From an uncultured Bacteroides sp. (GTDB lineage Bacteria; Bacteroidota; Bacteroidia; Bacteroidales; Bacteroidaceae), in the NCBI GenBank assembly GCA_947574505.1, contig CANPJW010000022.1:1-41415 (forward strand): a DNA stretch of 41,415 nt, in the 5' to 3' direction. Of the stretch, positions 1 to 8,543 are shown in pieces. Position 1 is the first letter of the stretch; every line of letters begins with the position of its first letter. The notes under the pieces were generated by a model, which was not told the DNA's origin, searched no databases, and was given only the letters and a program-made list of their open reading frames with translations. The translations under genes were made by a program, and so were the position numbers.

Positions 1-23
1 TCCGTTACCTAAGAAGTAACGGA
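1..23. promoter_or_regulatory. Perfect 8-bp inverted repeat in the capsule operon leader
   Basis: TCCGTTAC (1-8) and GTAACGGA (16-23) form a perfect stem with a 7-base loop, about 20 bases before the upxY start. A leader hairpin here fits the known action of UpxY proteins on the 5' leader of their own operon. It could also be one arm of a promoter inversion site cut by the window edge. The promoter is not visible, so neither role can be chosen. Confidence 0.4.
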
Positions 24-43
24 CAAAAATGGGGTAAAAAAAC

Positions 44-622
44 ATGATTTTAACGAAGAGAAAATCAGTAATTGCTGGGCCTAGCAATGGGACAGGGGAA
101 GGCGTAGCACACTCTAAACGCTGGTATGTAGCTTTGGTTCGTATGCATCACGAAAAGAAGGTTGCCGAGCGTTTGGACAGAATGGGGATTGAGAATTTCG
201 TTCCTGTCCAACAAGAAATTCATCAATGGAGTGACCGCCGTAAGATGGTCGAGTCAGTCCTGCTCCCAATGATGGTTTTTGTTCATGTTGATCCGAAAGA
301 GCGTATGGAGGTTTTGAGTTTTTCTACAGTGAGCCGCTATATGGTGATGCGGGGTGAGAGTACCCCGGCTGTGATTCCTGACGATCAGATGGCTCGTTTC
401 CGCTTTATGCTTGATTATTCCGAAGAAGCAATCTGTATGAACAGTTCTCCTTTGGCACGTGGCGAAAAAGTCCGTGTAGTCAAAGGTCCTTTGACGGGAC
501 TTGTCGGTGAGTTGGTCAATGTTGACGGCAAGAGCAAGATTGCCGTCCGTTTGAATATGCTTGGCTGTGCTTGTGTTGATATGCCTATTGGTTATGTAGA
601 GGCAATCAGCGCGAAAAACTAA
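44..622 (+). CDS. upxY: UpxY-family NusG-like capsule transcription antiterminator
   Basis: A 192-residue NusG paralogue. The NGN domain begins near residue 27 with RWYVALVRMHHEKKVAERL, and a KOW motif follows near residues 139-155 (GEKVRVVKGPLTGLVGELV). In Bacteroides, UpxY proteins are encoded first in capsule operons and prevent premature termination in the operon's own untranslated leader. The export gene wza follows 33 bases later, as expected. The partner gene upxZ, which inhibits UpxY proteins of other loci and usually comes second, is absent. The purine-rich GGGGTAAAAAA before the ATG supports this start. Family assignment is firm; the locus-specific letter is unknown. Confidence 0.93.
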   Translation: MILTKRKSVIAGPSNGTGEGVAHSKRWYVALVRMHHEKKVAERLDRMGIENFVPVQQEIHQWSDRRKMVESVLLPMMVFVHVDPKERMEVLSFSTVSRYMVMRGESTPAVIPDDQMARFRFMLDYSEEAICMNSSPLARGEKVRVVKGPLTGLVGELVNVDGKSKIAVRLNMLGCACVDMPIGYVEAISAKN

Positions 623-655
623 TTCCCCTCTCTTTAATTTTATCCTCAATTTGTA

Positions 656-1462
656 ATGAATATGAAAAGCAGTAGAGTTCCTTTTCTTTTTATGCTGTTG
701 GCATGTGTCTTGGGCGGGATGACCTCTTGTGTGTCATCCAAAAAAATGCTTTATCTGCAAGGCGCTGATAAGTTGCATGAGAATCCACAGAGAATAGAAA
801 GCAATTATGAATTGCGTATCAAACCGGATGACCAGCTTCTGATTACGATTAATAGTAAGGCTCCTGAGTTGTTGACTCCTTTTGCGAACAGCCAGGTATT
901 AGGTTCAAGTTCGTCTACGAATATTCAGGAAACCACCGGCCTTTTAGTCAGCCAGAGTGGTAAGATAGAAATACCTGTTTTGGGCGAGATGCAGGCGGCC
1001 GGGTTGACACGCCAGGAATTGGCGGCTGCGATTAAAAACAAACTTATCGAAGGTGAGTATATCAAGGACCCTACCGTATTGGTACGCTTCAAGGGGGCAA
1101 AAATAGTCGTTCTCGGTGAAGTGGGCAGTCCCGGAGTAAAAGACTTGCCCGGTGAACGTGTGACCATCCTCGAAGCTATCGGCTTGGCAGGTGATTTGCC
1201 GCCGACAGCCCATCGGGAGAATATCCTGGTTATCCGTGAGGAAAATGGTGAACGTAAGAGTTATAGCGTCAATCTTACTTCCGGAAAAGATATCCTGAAC
1301 TCACCGGTTTTTTATCTTCAGCAGAATGATGTGGTCTATGTGGAACCCAACAAGGCTATAAATGTGAAAGGAAGTTCCGCACTTACCTACCTGTCTGCCG
1401 GTAGCAGCATTATCGGCGTATTGGCTTCTATATTATCATTAGTATTTATTCTTGCAAAATAA
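656..1462 (+). CDS. Wza-like outer-membrane polysaccharide export lipoprotein
   Basis: A 268-residue export protein with a lipoprotein signal peptide; the lipobox ends MTSC, making Cys25 the likely lipidated residue. A polysaccharide biosynthesis/export domain starts near residue 50 (YELRIKPDDQLLITI), and SLBB-like segments follow (GEVGSPGVKDLPGERVTILEAIG). The C-terminus is a hydrophobic helix (about 243-267). Wza proteins form the outer-membrane channel that works with a Wzc kinase, and that gene follows with a 4-base gap. A second ATG two codons downstream is an alternative start. Shorter than E. coli Wza but typical of Bacteroidota. Confidence 0.9.
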   Translation: MNMKSSRVPFLFMLLACVLGGMTSCVSSKKMLYLQGADKLHENPQRIESNYELRIKPDDQLLITINSKAPELLTPFANSQVLGSSSSTNIQETTGLLVSQSGKIEIPVLGEMQAAGLTRQELAAAIKNKLIEGEYIKDPTVLVRFKGAKIVVLGEVGSPGVKDLPGERVTILEAIGLAGDLPPTAHRENILVIREENGERKSYSVNLTSGKDILNSPVFYLQQNDVVYVEPNKAINVKGSSALTYLSAGSSIIGVLASILSLVFILAK

Positions 1463-1466
1463 TAAG

Positions 1467-3785
1467 ATGGAATATACACAGGAAAATAATGAGAAAACAG
1501 TCAAGGAAAGCGGACTCAATATTAATTTGCGTGATATTGTAGAATTGCTCATTGCTAAATGGTACTGGTTTGCCCTTTCAGTATTTATTTGTGTAAGTGC
1601 GGCTTATCTCTATACCCGTACCTTGGTCCCTGTTTACCAGCGTCAGGCTGTAATGCTGGTAAAGACGGGAGGAAAGACTGCGAATTCCGACATCTCGGCT
1701 ATGCTGGAGTTGCAAGGCGGAATTACCGGCAGTGGCGTTGAAAATGAAATGTTCATACTCCGTTCCCATCAACTGGTACGAGAGGTTGTCAATCGGCTGC
1801 ATTTGGATGTGTCATATGAGAAAGAAGGCTTTTTCCGTAATACATCTTTATATGCGGAATCTCCGGTTGAAGTGAATTTCATAGATCCGTATCATGCTTA
1901 TTACCGTACGAAGGTGACCCCGTTGGACGTAAAGAATTACACCATTTCAGATAAAAAATATGCTTACGGGGATACTGTTCAGACAGAAGCGGGAAGAATA
2001 GTTGTGAATTTGAAACCGGAAAATTTGAGTGCTTATATAGGCAAGCCTGTTTCAGTGACACGAATAAGCCCCGAAACGGCGGCAGCTATATATAAAGGTG
2101 GTATTTCTACTTCACTTGCGGGCAAAGGTACTACTATGGTGCAGATTACTTGTACCGGAGATAATGTATCCCGTGCCGATGCGATTTTGAATGCCTTGAT
2201 TAATGTTTATAATGAAACCATCATCGAGGACAAGAACCGTATAGCGGTCAACACCGCCAAGTTTATAGACGAGCGTATTGCGGTAATCGGAAAAGAGTTG
2301 GGCGATGTGGAAGAAGAACTGACAGACTTCAAGCAGCGTAACCGGATTATAGGCTCGGAAGGGAACGGGTCGCAGTTTCTTGCGGAAAGCAGCCGGATGA
2401 AGACCGAAAACCTTCAGATGGAAACGGAATTGTCCATAGCCCAATCCATTAAAAGCTATTTATTGGATGCCACCCGAAACAATCAGTTGATACCTAACGT
2501 ATCCGGTGTCGGAGACGCAAGCGTCCAAAGCCAGATAACCGCATACAATGAACTGATGCTTCAACGCAACCATCTGCTGGCTGAATCCGGCGCAAAGAAT
2601 CCCGTTGTGCAGACGGCAGATAAGAACCTGGCAGAGATGCGTACGGTAATTTCCGGTTCCATGGATAACTATATCAAGAACCTTCGTCTGCGACTGGAAA
2701 AGACCCGTGCGGTAGAACGTCAGATCAACTCAGAGATTCAGGCTGTCCCCAAGCAGGAGAAGATGGCATTAAGCATTATCCGTCAGCAATCCATCAAAGA
2801 AGCGTTATATACTTTCCTGTTAAACAAGCGTGAAGAAAACGCACTGCAACTGGCAGTGACCGAAGCGAATATCCGTGTGGTGGAGTCACCGTTCGGCTCC
2901 AATGCACCTATCGCGCCTCATCCTGCAACTTTTCTGCTGGCGGCTTTAGCTGTAGGACTGGCTATCCCGTTGGGAATCCAGATATTAACTATGTTGTGGA
3001 ATACGTCCGTCCGCGGTAGAAAGGATATTGAAGATTATACCACCATTCCGCTTTTGGGTGAGATTCCTTCCCGTAAAGAAGACATGGCAGACGATGCTAT
3101 CGTGGTAGACGATAAGAAGAATGACTTTATTTCCGAATCGTTCCGTCTGCTTCGTGCCAATATAAACTTTGTTGCGAAAGACGCGCGTGTCCTCATGTTC
3201 ACTTCCACCATGCCGGGAGAAGGAAAGTCGTTCGTATCCCGCAATCTGGCGGTGGCAATCGCTATTGCCGGGAAAAAAGTGGTATTGGTCGATACTGATA
3301 TGCGCAAGAGAACGCAGAGTAAATTGGCGGGAATTAAGCATAAAGACGGGCTGAGCACATACCTGTCAGGACAGCATAATGATATTGACTGTATCTTGGA
3401 TAAAGGACTGATTCATCCGTCTGTCGACTCCCTGTTTGTAGGTCCTATTCCGCCTAATCCTTCCGAACTATTGATGAGCGACCGGTTGGAGAAATTAATA
3501 GAGGAACTGAAGGAACGTTATGACTATATCATATTGGATAATGTTCCGGCACAAGTTGTGGCAGATGCCGCCATTGTGAATCGTGTAGCAGAATTGACTT
3601 TGTATGTCATTCGTGACGGACAGCTTGACCGTCGCTATCTTCCGGAATTGGAGCGACTGCACAAGGAAGGTAAGTTTAATCACTTGTGTATCGTTTTGAA
3701 TGACAGCCATATTGAAAAGAAAAAATATGGCTACGGTTACGGCTATGGCTACGGCTATGGCTATAAATATGAGGAATATAAATAG
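1467..3785 (+). CDS. Wzc-like chain-length regulator and BY-type tyrosine kinase
   Basis: A 772-residue inner-membrane co-polymerase fused to a cytoplasmic tyrosine autokinase. A Wzz-type domain with the first membrane helix lies near residues 30-55. A periplasmic coiled-coil section follows, then the second helix (near 490-510). The kinase has Walker A (TMPGEGKSF, about 580), Walker A' (VVLVDTDMRKR, about 605) and Walker B (YIILDNVP, about 687). The tail is Tyr-rich with six Gly-Tyr repeats, the usual autophosphorylation cluster. The frame is open from a TTG at 1452 overlapping wza, but ATG 1467 is preferred. The protein controls polymer length and export with the upstream Wza. Confidence 0.93.
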   Translation: MEYTQENNEKTVKESGLNINLRDIVELLIAKWYWFALSVFICVSAAYLYTRTLVPVYQRQAVMLVKTGGKTANSDISAMLELQGGITGSGVENEMFILRSHQLVREVVNRLHLDVSYEKEGFFRNTSLYAESPVEVNFIDPYHAYYRTKVTPLDVKNYTISDKKYAYGDTVQTEAGRIVVNLKPENLSAYIGKPVSVTRISPETAAAIYKGGISTSLAGKGTTMVQITCTGDNVSRADAILNALINVYNETIIEDKNRIAVNTAKFIDERIAVIGKELGDVEEELTDFKQRNRIIGSEGNGSQFLAESSRMKTENLQMETELSIAQSIKSYLLDATRNNQLIPNVSGVGDASVQSQITAYNELMLQRNHLLAESGAKNPVVQTADKNLAEMRTVISGSMDNYIKNLRLRLEKTRAVERQINSEIQAVPKQEKMALSIIRQQSIKEALYTFLLNKREENALQLAVTEANIRVVESPFGSNAPIAPHPATFLLAALAVGLAIPLGIQILTMLWNTSVRGRKDIEDYTTIPLLGEIPSRKEDMADDAIVVDDKKNDFISESFRLLRANINFVAKDARVLMFTSTMPGEGKSFVSRNLAVAIAIAGKKVVLVDTDMRKRTQSKLAGIKHKDGLSTYLSGQHNDIDCILDKGLIHPSVDSLFVGPIPPNPSELLMSDRLEKLIEELKERYDYIILDNVPAQVVADAAIVNRVAELTLYVIRDGQLDRRYLPELERLHKEGKFNHLCIVLNDSHIEKKKYGYGYGYGYGYGYKYEEYK
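3729..3764 (+). repeat. Six hexamer repeats encoding the Gly-Tyr tail
   Basis: Six consecutive GGY-TAY hexamers encode (Gly-Tyr)6 at the C-terminus of the Wzc-like kinase. Copy-number change by slippage would stay in frame and alter the number of phosphorylatable tyrosines. Confidence 0.8.
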
Positions 3786-3798
3786 AGGAATATAAATA
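3771..3798 (+). repeat. 14-bp tandem duplication across the wzc stop codon
   Basis: GAGGAATATAAATA occurs twice head to tail (3771-3784 and 3785-3798). The first copy encodes the last residues of the kinase and part of its stop codon. The second forms the spacer just before the next ATG at 3805. It looks like a recent slippage duplication. Confidence 0.8.
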
Positions 3799-3804
3799 AT
3801 AGAG

Positions 3805-5730
3805 ATGAAACAAAATCTGGAAAAATTTATCCGGTATATAAGCAGGACTTATTTTAGTTACTGGATAATATGGGGAATTGACTTAGTCATTTCGGTGACT
3901 TCCACCTGTTTCACTTATTGGTGGATACATTATCTTACGGGCACATTACTGAATGGTTGGGGAATGATTCAGACCGGAGCTTTAGCAGCAGTTGCCACTA
4001 CGATAGCTTCCTATCTGTTTCACACATACCGTAACACGGTTCGTTATTCTCAACTGCGTTGTTTATGGCCGCTCATTTGTAGTTCATTGTTTAAGATGGC
4101 ATGTGTAGGAATTGCTGTCTTTACATTCCTGCCTTCTGTCGGCTTACCGGCCAATCAGAAACTTTTGTTTGTCTTGTTCGACGGAATGTTGACTATCATC
4201 GCATTCGCTACCTCCCGAATGCTGATGGTTATCATCTACGAGGCCTTGATAGACATGATGAACAAGGAGAATATGCGTATTCTGATTTATGGAACGGATG
4301 ACAAAAGTGTGGCTTTGAAGACCCGTTTGCTGCATAGCTCTCATTATAAAGTGGTAGGTTTTTATAGCTATGGCACTATCTATAAGCATCGTCGCCTGGC
4401 CGAATTGCCTATCTATTATTTTACGAACGAGCAGACATTCCAGCAACTGGTCCATAAACGGCATATTCAAGGTATCCTGTTTGCTCACAATGAGTCGACC
4501 CGTGCGGAAGAGACCCGTTTGCTTCAATACTGCAAGAATAACCATATAAAGACACTCATTGCCCCTTCTATCAGTGAGGCTGATGAAGACGGGAATTTTC
4601 ATCAATGGGTACGTCCGGTAAAGATTGAAGACTTGTTGGGACGCCCTGAGATTAATATCAATATGAGTGAAGTCGCTGATGAATTCAGTGGAAAGGTGGT
4701 CATGGTTACAGGAGCAGCCGGTAGTATCGGTAGTGAACTCTGCCGTCAATTGGCGCAGATGAATATCGGTAAACTGATTATGTTCGATTCTGCCGAGACG
4801 CCTTTACATAACATCCGTCTTGAGTGCGAGCGGAAGTACCCTAACCTTGATTTTGTTCCGGTGATAGGAGATGTCCGTGTGATAGACCGTCTGCGTATGG
4901 TGTTTGAAATTTATCATCCTCAAATCATATTTCATGCGGCAGCCTATAAGCATGTTCCGCTGATGGAAGAAAATCCTTGTGAGGCTGTATTGGTGAATGT
5001 CACAGGTAGCCGTCAGGTAGCTGATATGGCCGTGAAGTATGGTGCGGAGAAGATGGTAATGGTTTCCACGGACAAGGCTGTCAACCCTACCAATGTGATG
5101 GGGTGCTCCAAACGGTTGGCTGAAATCTATGTACAGAGTTTGAGTTATGCCATAAAGGAAGGTAAGGTAGAGGGTAAAACCAAATTTATCACCACCCGTT
5201 TCGGTAATGTCCTGGGCAGTAATGGTTCGGTGATTCCCCGTTTCAAGGAACAAATAGAAAATGGCGGTCCTGTCACCGTGACGCATCCTGATATCATACG
5301 CTATTTCATGACTATCCCCGAAGCGTGTCGCCTGGTGATGGAAGCCGCTACTATGGGGGAGGGAAATGAGATCTTTGTATTCGAAATGGGTAAACCTGTG
5401 AAGATTGTGGACTTGGCTACCCGTATGATAGAACTGGCGGGATATAAGCCGGGAGAGGATATTGAAATTCAATTTACGGGTCTTCGTCCGGGAGAGAAAT
5501 TGTATGAGGAAGTTTTGAGTAATGAAGAGAACACAATTCCTACTCATCATAAGAAGATAAAGATAGCTAAGGTTCGCAAATATGAGTATGAGGATATTGT
5601 AGGAACATATGATGAATTTGAGAAGCTATCTCGTTCTGTGAAGATTTGGGAGACGGTGAAACTGATGAAAAGGACGGTACCGGAGTTTAAGTCGAAGAAT
5701 TCGAGGTTTGAGGAGTTGGATAAGCAATAA
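3805..5730 (+). CDS. Membrane-anchored UDP-sugar 4,6-dehydratase (CapD/WbpM/PglF family)
   Basis: A 641-residue protein of the long FlaA1/WbpM class. About four N-terminal membrane helices (residues 15-150) and a CoA-binding-like domain precede an extended SDR domain. The NAD-binding motif is TGAAGSIGSE near residue 303. The catalytic segment STDKAVNPTNVMGCSKR (about 421-437) has Met in place of the usual Tyr of YxxxK, as is normal for the long subclass. The family converts UDP-GlcNAc to a 4-keto-6-deoxy sugar. That product is the natural substrate for the aminotransferase at 26473, so the two genes at opposite ends of the operon probably act in sequence. The exact sugar is inferred. Confidence 0.9.
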   Translation: MKQNLEKFIRYISRTYFSYWIIWGIDLVISVTSTCFTYWWIHYLTGTLLNGWGMIQTGALAAVATTIASYLFHTYRNTVRYSQLRCLWPLICSSLFKMACVGIAVFTFLPSVGLPANQKLLFVLFDGMLTIIAFATSRMLMVIIYEALIDMMNKENMRILIYGTDDKSVALKTRLLHSSHYKVVGFYSYGTIYKHRRLAELPIYYFTNEQTFQQLVHKRHIQGILFAHNESTRAEETRLLQYCKNNHIKTLIAPSISEADEDGNFHQWVRPVKIEDLLGRPEININMSEVADEFSGKVVMVTGAAGSIGSELCRQLAQMNIGKLIMFDSAETPLHNIRLECERKYPNLDFVPVIGDVRVIDRLRMVFEIYHPQIIFHAAAYKHVPLMEENPCEAVLVNVTGSRQVADMAVKYGAEKMVMVSTDKAVNPTNVMGCSKRLAEIYVQSLSYAIKEGKVEGKTKFITTRFGNVLGSNGSVIPRFKEQIENGGPVTVTHPDIIRYFMTIPEACRLVMEAATMGEGNEIFVFEMGKPVKIVDLATRMIELAGYKPGEDIEIQFTGLRPGEKLYEEVLSNEENTIPTHHKKIKIAKVRKYEYEDIVGTYDEFEKLSRSVKIWETVKLMKRTVPEFKSKNSRFEELDKQ

Positions 5731-5787
5731 TAAGGGAATATTTGAGAGGCTAAGGAATAGACTTTAGCACAATGAACCAATTTATAT

Positions 5788-6831
5788 ATGATAGAAAAAG
5801 AAAGATTATCTAATTTTGAACTTTTGCGTATAGTGGCCATGTTTATGGTTTTACTCGTTCATGCTGATTTTTTTTCATTGGGAGAACCTACGGCGGAAGA
5901 ATGTGTGACAAATCCTAAGGATGTTATACCAAGATTATTGTTTTGGTCACTAAGCATAGCATGTGTCGATATATTTGTACTTATATCTGGTTGGTTTGGC
6001 ATAAAGCCTAGAGCAAAAGGGATATGTAATTTCCTTTTTCAGTGTTTTTTTTGGCTTATTGGGATTTATGTTGTTACATGTCTTATGGGGATTTCACATC
6101 TTTCCGTAAATGGTATACTTGGTTGTATTGTAGCAACAGAACTCAATTGGTTTATAAAAGCCTATCTTGTTCTTTATATAATGTCACCTGCTTTAAATAG
6201 TCTGGTAGAGCATTCTTCAAAAAAGACATTGTGTACAGTATTGGTAGGATTTTATATATTCCAATTTATTTATGGTTGGATATTTCCTTCTGCAACTCGT
6301 TATATTTTGGGTGGGTATAATCCGTTATCATTTATGGGGTTATATCTGTTTGCAAGATATTTAAAAATTTATGGTTCCAGATTTTTCTACTACAGTAAAA
6401 TTACTTATATATTATTGATTGTTGGATCTATAATCTTCGTGTCAACTTTGTATATACTTCCGTCATATTTAGGGTTTCATACAGTAACATTGGGATTAAT
6501 ATTTTTAAATTACATCTCACCTACAACTCTTCTTGTTGCTGTAAGTTTTCTATTATTGTTCTCTAAAATTGAAATTAAAAGTAAATTTGTGAATTGGTGT
6601 GGAGTTAGTTGTTTTGCAGTATTTCTTATACATACTAATCCTAATACACTTTATATATATAAGGATTTTTTTATTAAGCTACATTTAAACAATACAACTA
6701 TAACATTTTGGACAATGGCTTTTGTGTATATGTTTGTTTTGTTTTTTGTGGCAATAATAATCGATCAGTTCCGATTAAAATTATGGAATGTGTTATGGCC
6801 TATTTTGGAAAAGAAAATTCTGAAAAAATAG
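5788..6831 (+). CDS. Membrane acyltransferase (Acyl_transf_3, O-acetyltransferase type)
   Basis: A 347-residue polytopic protein with about ten hydrophobic helices. The N-terminus NFELLRIVAMFMVLLVHAD carries the family's spaced Arg and His in the first helix. Proteins of this type acetylate or succinylate sugar hydroxyls using cytoplasmic acyl-CoA, decorating the growing polysaccharide. It is the first gene of the A+T-rich, type-specific part of the operon. Three more acyltransferases occur downstream in the same locus. The acyl group and target sugar cannot be read from sequence. Confidence 0.85.
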   Translation: MIEKERLSNFELLRIVAMFMVLLVHADFFSLGEPTAEECVTNPKDVIPRLLFWSLSIACVDIFVLISGWFGIKPRAKGICNFLFQCFFWLIGIYVVTCLMGISHLSVNGILGCIVATELNWFIKAYLVLYIMSPALNSLVEHSSKKTLCTVLVGFYIFQFIYGWIFPSATRYILGGYNPLSFMGLYLFARYLKIYGSRFFYYSKITYILLIVGSIIFVSTLYILPSYLGFHTVTLGLIFLNYISPTTLLVAVSFLLLFSKIEIKSKFVNWCGVSCFAVFLIHTNPNTLYIYKDFFIKLHLNNTTITFWTMAFVYMFVLFFVAIIIDQFRLKLWNVLWPILEKKILKK

Positions 6832-6853
6832 TTGGTATGTAATTTGTTAAACA

Positions 6854-8353
6854 ATGGCGATTAATCAAATAAAATCGGGGGCAATTTTGTCATATTTGAC
6901 CATCTTTCTTGGTACTATGATCTCAATAGTATATACTCCTATTATGCTTCGGATGTTGGGGCAAGGTGAGTATGGATTGATATCATTATCACAATCAGTT
7001 GTAGGATATTTAGGTTTATTGAATCTCGGATTAGGTTCAGCAATGGTACGTTATATAACTAAATATAAGGCAGAAGAAAACAAAGAAATGGAGTATGGAG
7101 TGATGACTCTTTTTTTGAAGATCTTTGGATTTCTTAGTTTGGTAATATTGTTGGTAGGAACATTGCTCGTTTTTAATATTCATGGATTGTTTAGCCAGTC
7201 TCTTACAGAAGAAGAATTTAGTAAATTACAAAAGTTGATGATTTTAATGACGTTCAATGTGGCTATGAGTATGATCTCTAGTGTTTTTTATGCTGTAATG
7301 ATGGCTTATGAACGTTTTGTGTTTACTAAGGCGATTGGTATTATAAATATAGTAATTAACCCTCTTATTATGCTTCCTTTATTGTTTCTTGGTTCTAAAT
7401 CTGTTGGCATTACAATAGCCTCTACAATGTTGAATCTTATTAATGTAGTAGTTGTTGTTTATTATGTATTCAGTATATTAAAGGTAAGAATTAAACATGT
7501 GGAATTTGAACGAAGTTTTCTTAGGGAATTATTTGGTTTTTCATTCTATGTCCTTTTTGCACTTATCGTGGATAAAGTATATTGGGGGACAGATCAGTTT
7601 ATTCTTGGAGCAGTAGCCGGAACAGTTGTAGTGGCAGTATACAATATCGGTGCTAATTTTGTCTCATATTATATGCAATTTTCAACTGCGATAACAGGAA
7701 TGTTCCTTCCTCGTCTTACTACTATGGATGTTAATCATGTCTCAGATACAGAATTTTCAGACTTATTTACTAAAGTGGGGCGTTTACAATATCTTATTTT
7801 AGCCTTTGTTCTTACAGGTTTTATTCTGTTAGGGAAGCGGTTCATAGTATTGTGGGCAGGTTTGGATTATGAGGAGTCATATTATATAGCTTTATTTGTA
7901 TTGATACCTTTTACAATTCCTTTGATACAGAATTTAGGCCTTCAAATGATGTATGCTAGAAATCTTCATAAGTTTCGTTCGTTGGTTTTGTTTGGTATTG
8001 CTATACTTAATGTTTGTATTTCTATCCCCATGGCAAGAATATATGGTGGCTTGGGGTGTGCGGCAGTAACTGGAGGTACTTTTATTTTAGGTCAGTTCTT
8101 TATTCTTAATTGGTTCTACAAGGTAAAAATGCGAATTGATATTTTCAAATTCTGGAAGGAGATAGGGAAATTGATTATCTGCACATGTGTTATACTTGTA
8201 ATATCTTATTATGTATGTAGCTTTATGGTAGTGAATACATGGTTGAACTTGTTTATTAATGCTTTTTTATATGCTATTATATATGTTATTATAATGTGGT
8301 TTTGGGGTATGAATGCATATGAAAAATCCTTGATAAACTATTTTAGGAGATAA
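6854..8353 (+). CDS. Wzx-type polysaccharide flippase
   Basis: A 499-residue integral membrane protein of the MOP/PST flippase superfamily with about twelve to fourteen hydrophobic helices. The start is typical of the family: an amphipathic N-terminus, then a first helix containing LTIFLGTMISIVYTPIMLRMLG and the segment GEYGLISL. It moves the undecaprenyl-diphosphate-linked repeat unit across the inner membrane. It pairs functionally with the polymerase at 17159. The start lies 22 bases after the preceding stop. It is the only flippase seen in the window. Confidence 0.88.
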   Translation: MAINQIKSGAILSYLTIFLGTMISIVYTPIMLRMLGQGEYGLISLSQSVVGYLGLLNLGLGSAMVRYITKYKAEENKEMEYGVMTLFLKIFGFLSLVILLVGTLLVFNIHGLFSQSLTEEEFSKLQKLMILMTFNVAMSMISSVFYAVMMAYERFVFTKAIGIINIVINPLIMLPLLFLGSKSVGITIASTMLNLINVVVVVYYVFSILKVRIKHVEFERSFLRELFGFSFYVLFALIVDKVYWGTDQFILGAVAGTVVVAVYNIGANFVSYYMQFSTAITGMFLPRLTTMDVNHVSDTEFSDLFTKVGRLQYLILAFVLTGFILLGKRFIVLWAGLDYEESYYIALFVLIPFTIPLIQNLGLQMMYARNLHKFRSLVLFGIAILNVCISIPMARIYGGLGCAAVTGGTFILGQFFILNWFYKVKMRIDIFKFWKEIGKLIICTCVILVISYYVCSFMVVNTWLNLFINAFLYAIIYVIIMWFWGMNAYEKSLINYFRR

Positions 8354-8362
8354 TGGTAATTT

Positions 8363-8538
8363 GTGAAAATCAGTAAAGAATATGGTAACTTTATCTTAGA
8401 AGTTGCTATGAGTACAATATCTTTATTTTACTTGCTAACACAACATTCTTTATTTAAGATATAGTAGTTGTAGTAATTGCAGTGATTTTATTGGCAATGA
8501 TATTTGTATTTGTTAACAATTTGATTAGTATAATTTGA
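8363..8538 (+). pseudogene. Frameshifted remnant of a small or N-terminal membrane-protein gene
   Basis: The gap after the flippase is not random spacer. From a GTG at 8363, ten bases after the flippase stop and preceded by AGGAG, a frame reads VKISKEYGNFILEVAMSTI and on to a TAG at 8462. The neighbouring frame then opens and encodes IVVVVIAVILLAMIFVFV, a clear membrane helix, ending at a TGA at 8536. Removing one AT dinucleotide from the AAGATATAG around 8456-8464 would join both parts into one hydrophobic product of about 57 residues. Its position suggests the N-terminus of a lost polymerase or other membrane protein, but its family cannot be named. Confidence 0.45.
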
Positions 8539-8543
8539 TAGGT

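Noticed and set aside
1..43. An invertible capsule promoter of the Mpi type
   Set aside because: Only one short hairpin is visible and the upstream sequence is cut off, so a pair of inversion sites around a promoter cannot be shown.
4144..5550. Long open frames on the minus strand (201 and 248 codons) opposite the dehydratase gene
   Set aside because: They are shadows of a strongly supported gene with recognisable motifs, and their products show no domain or membrane pattern of their own.
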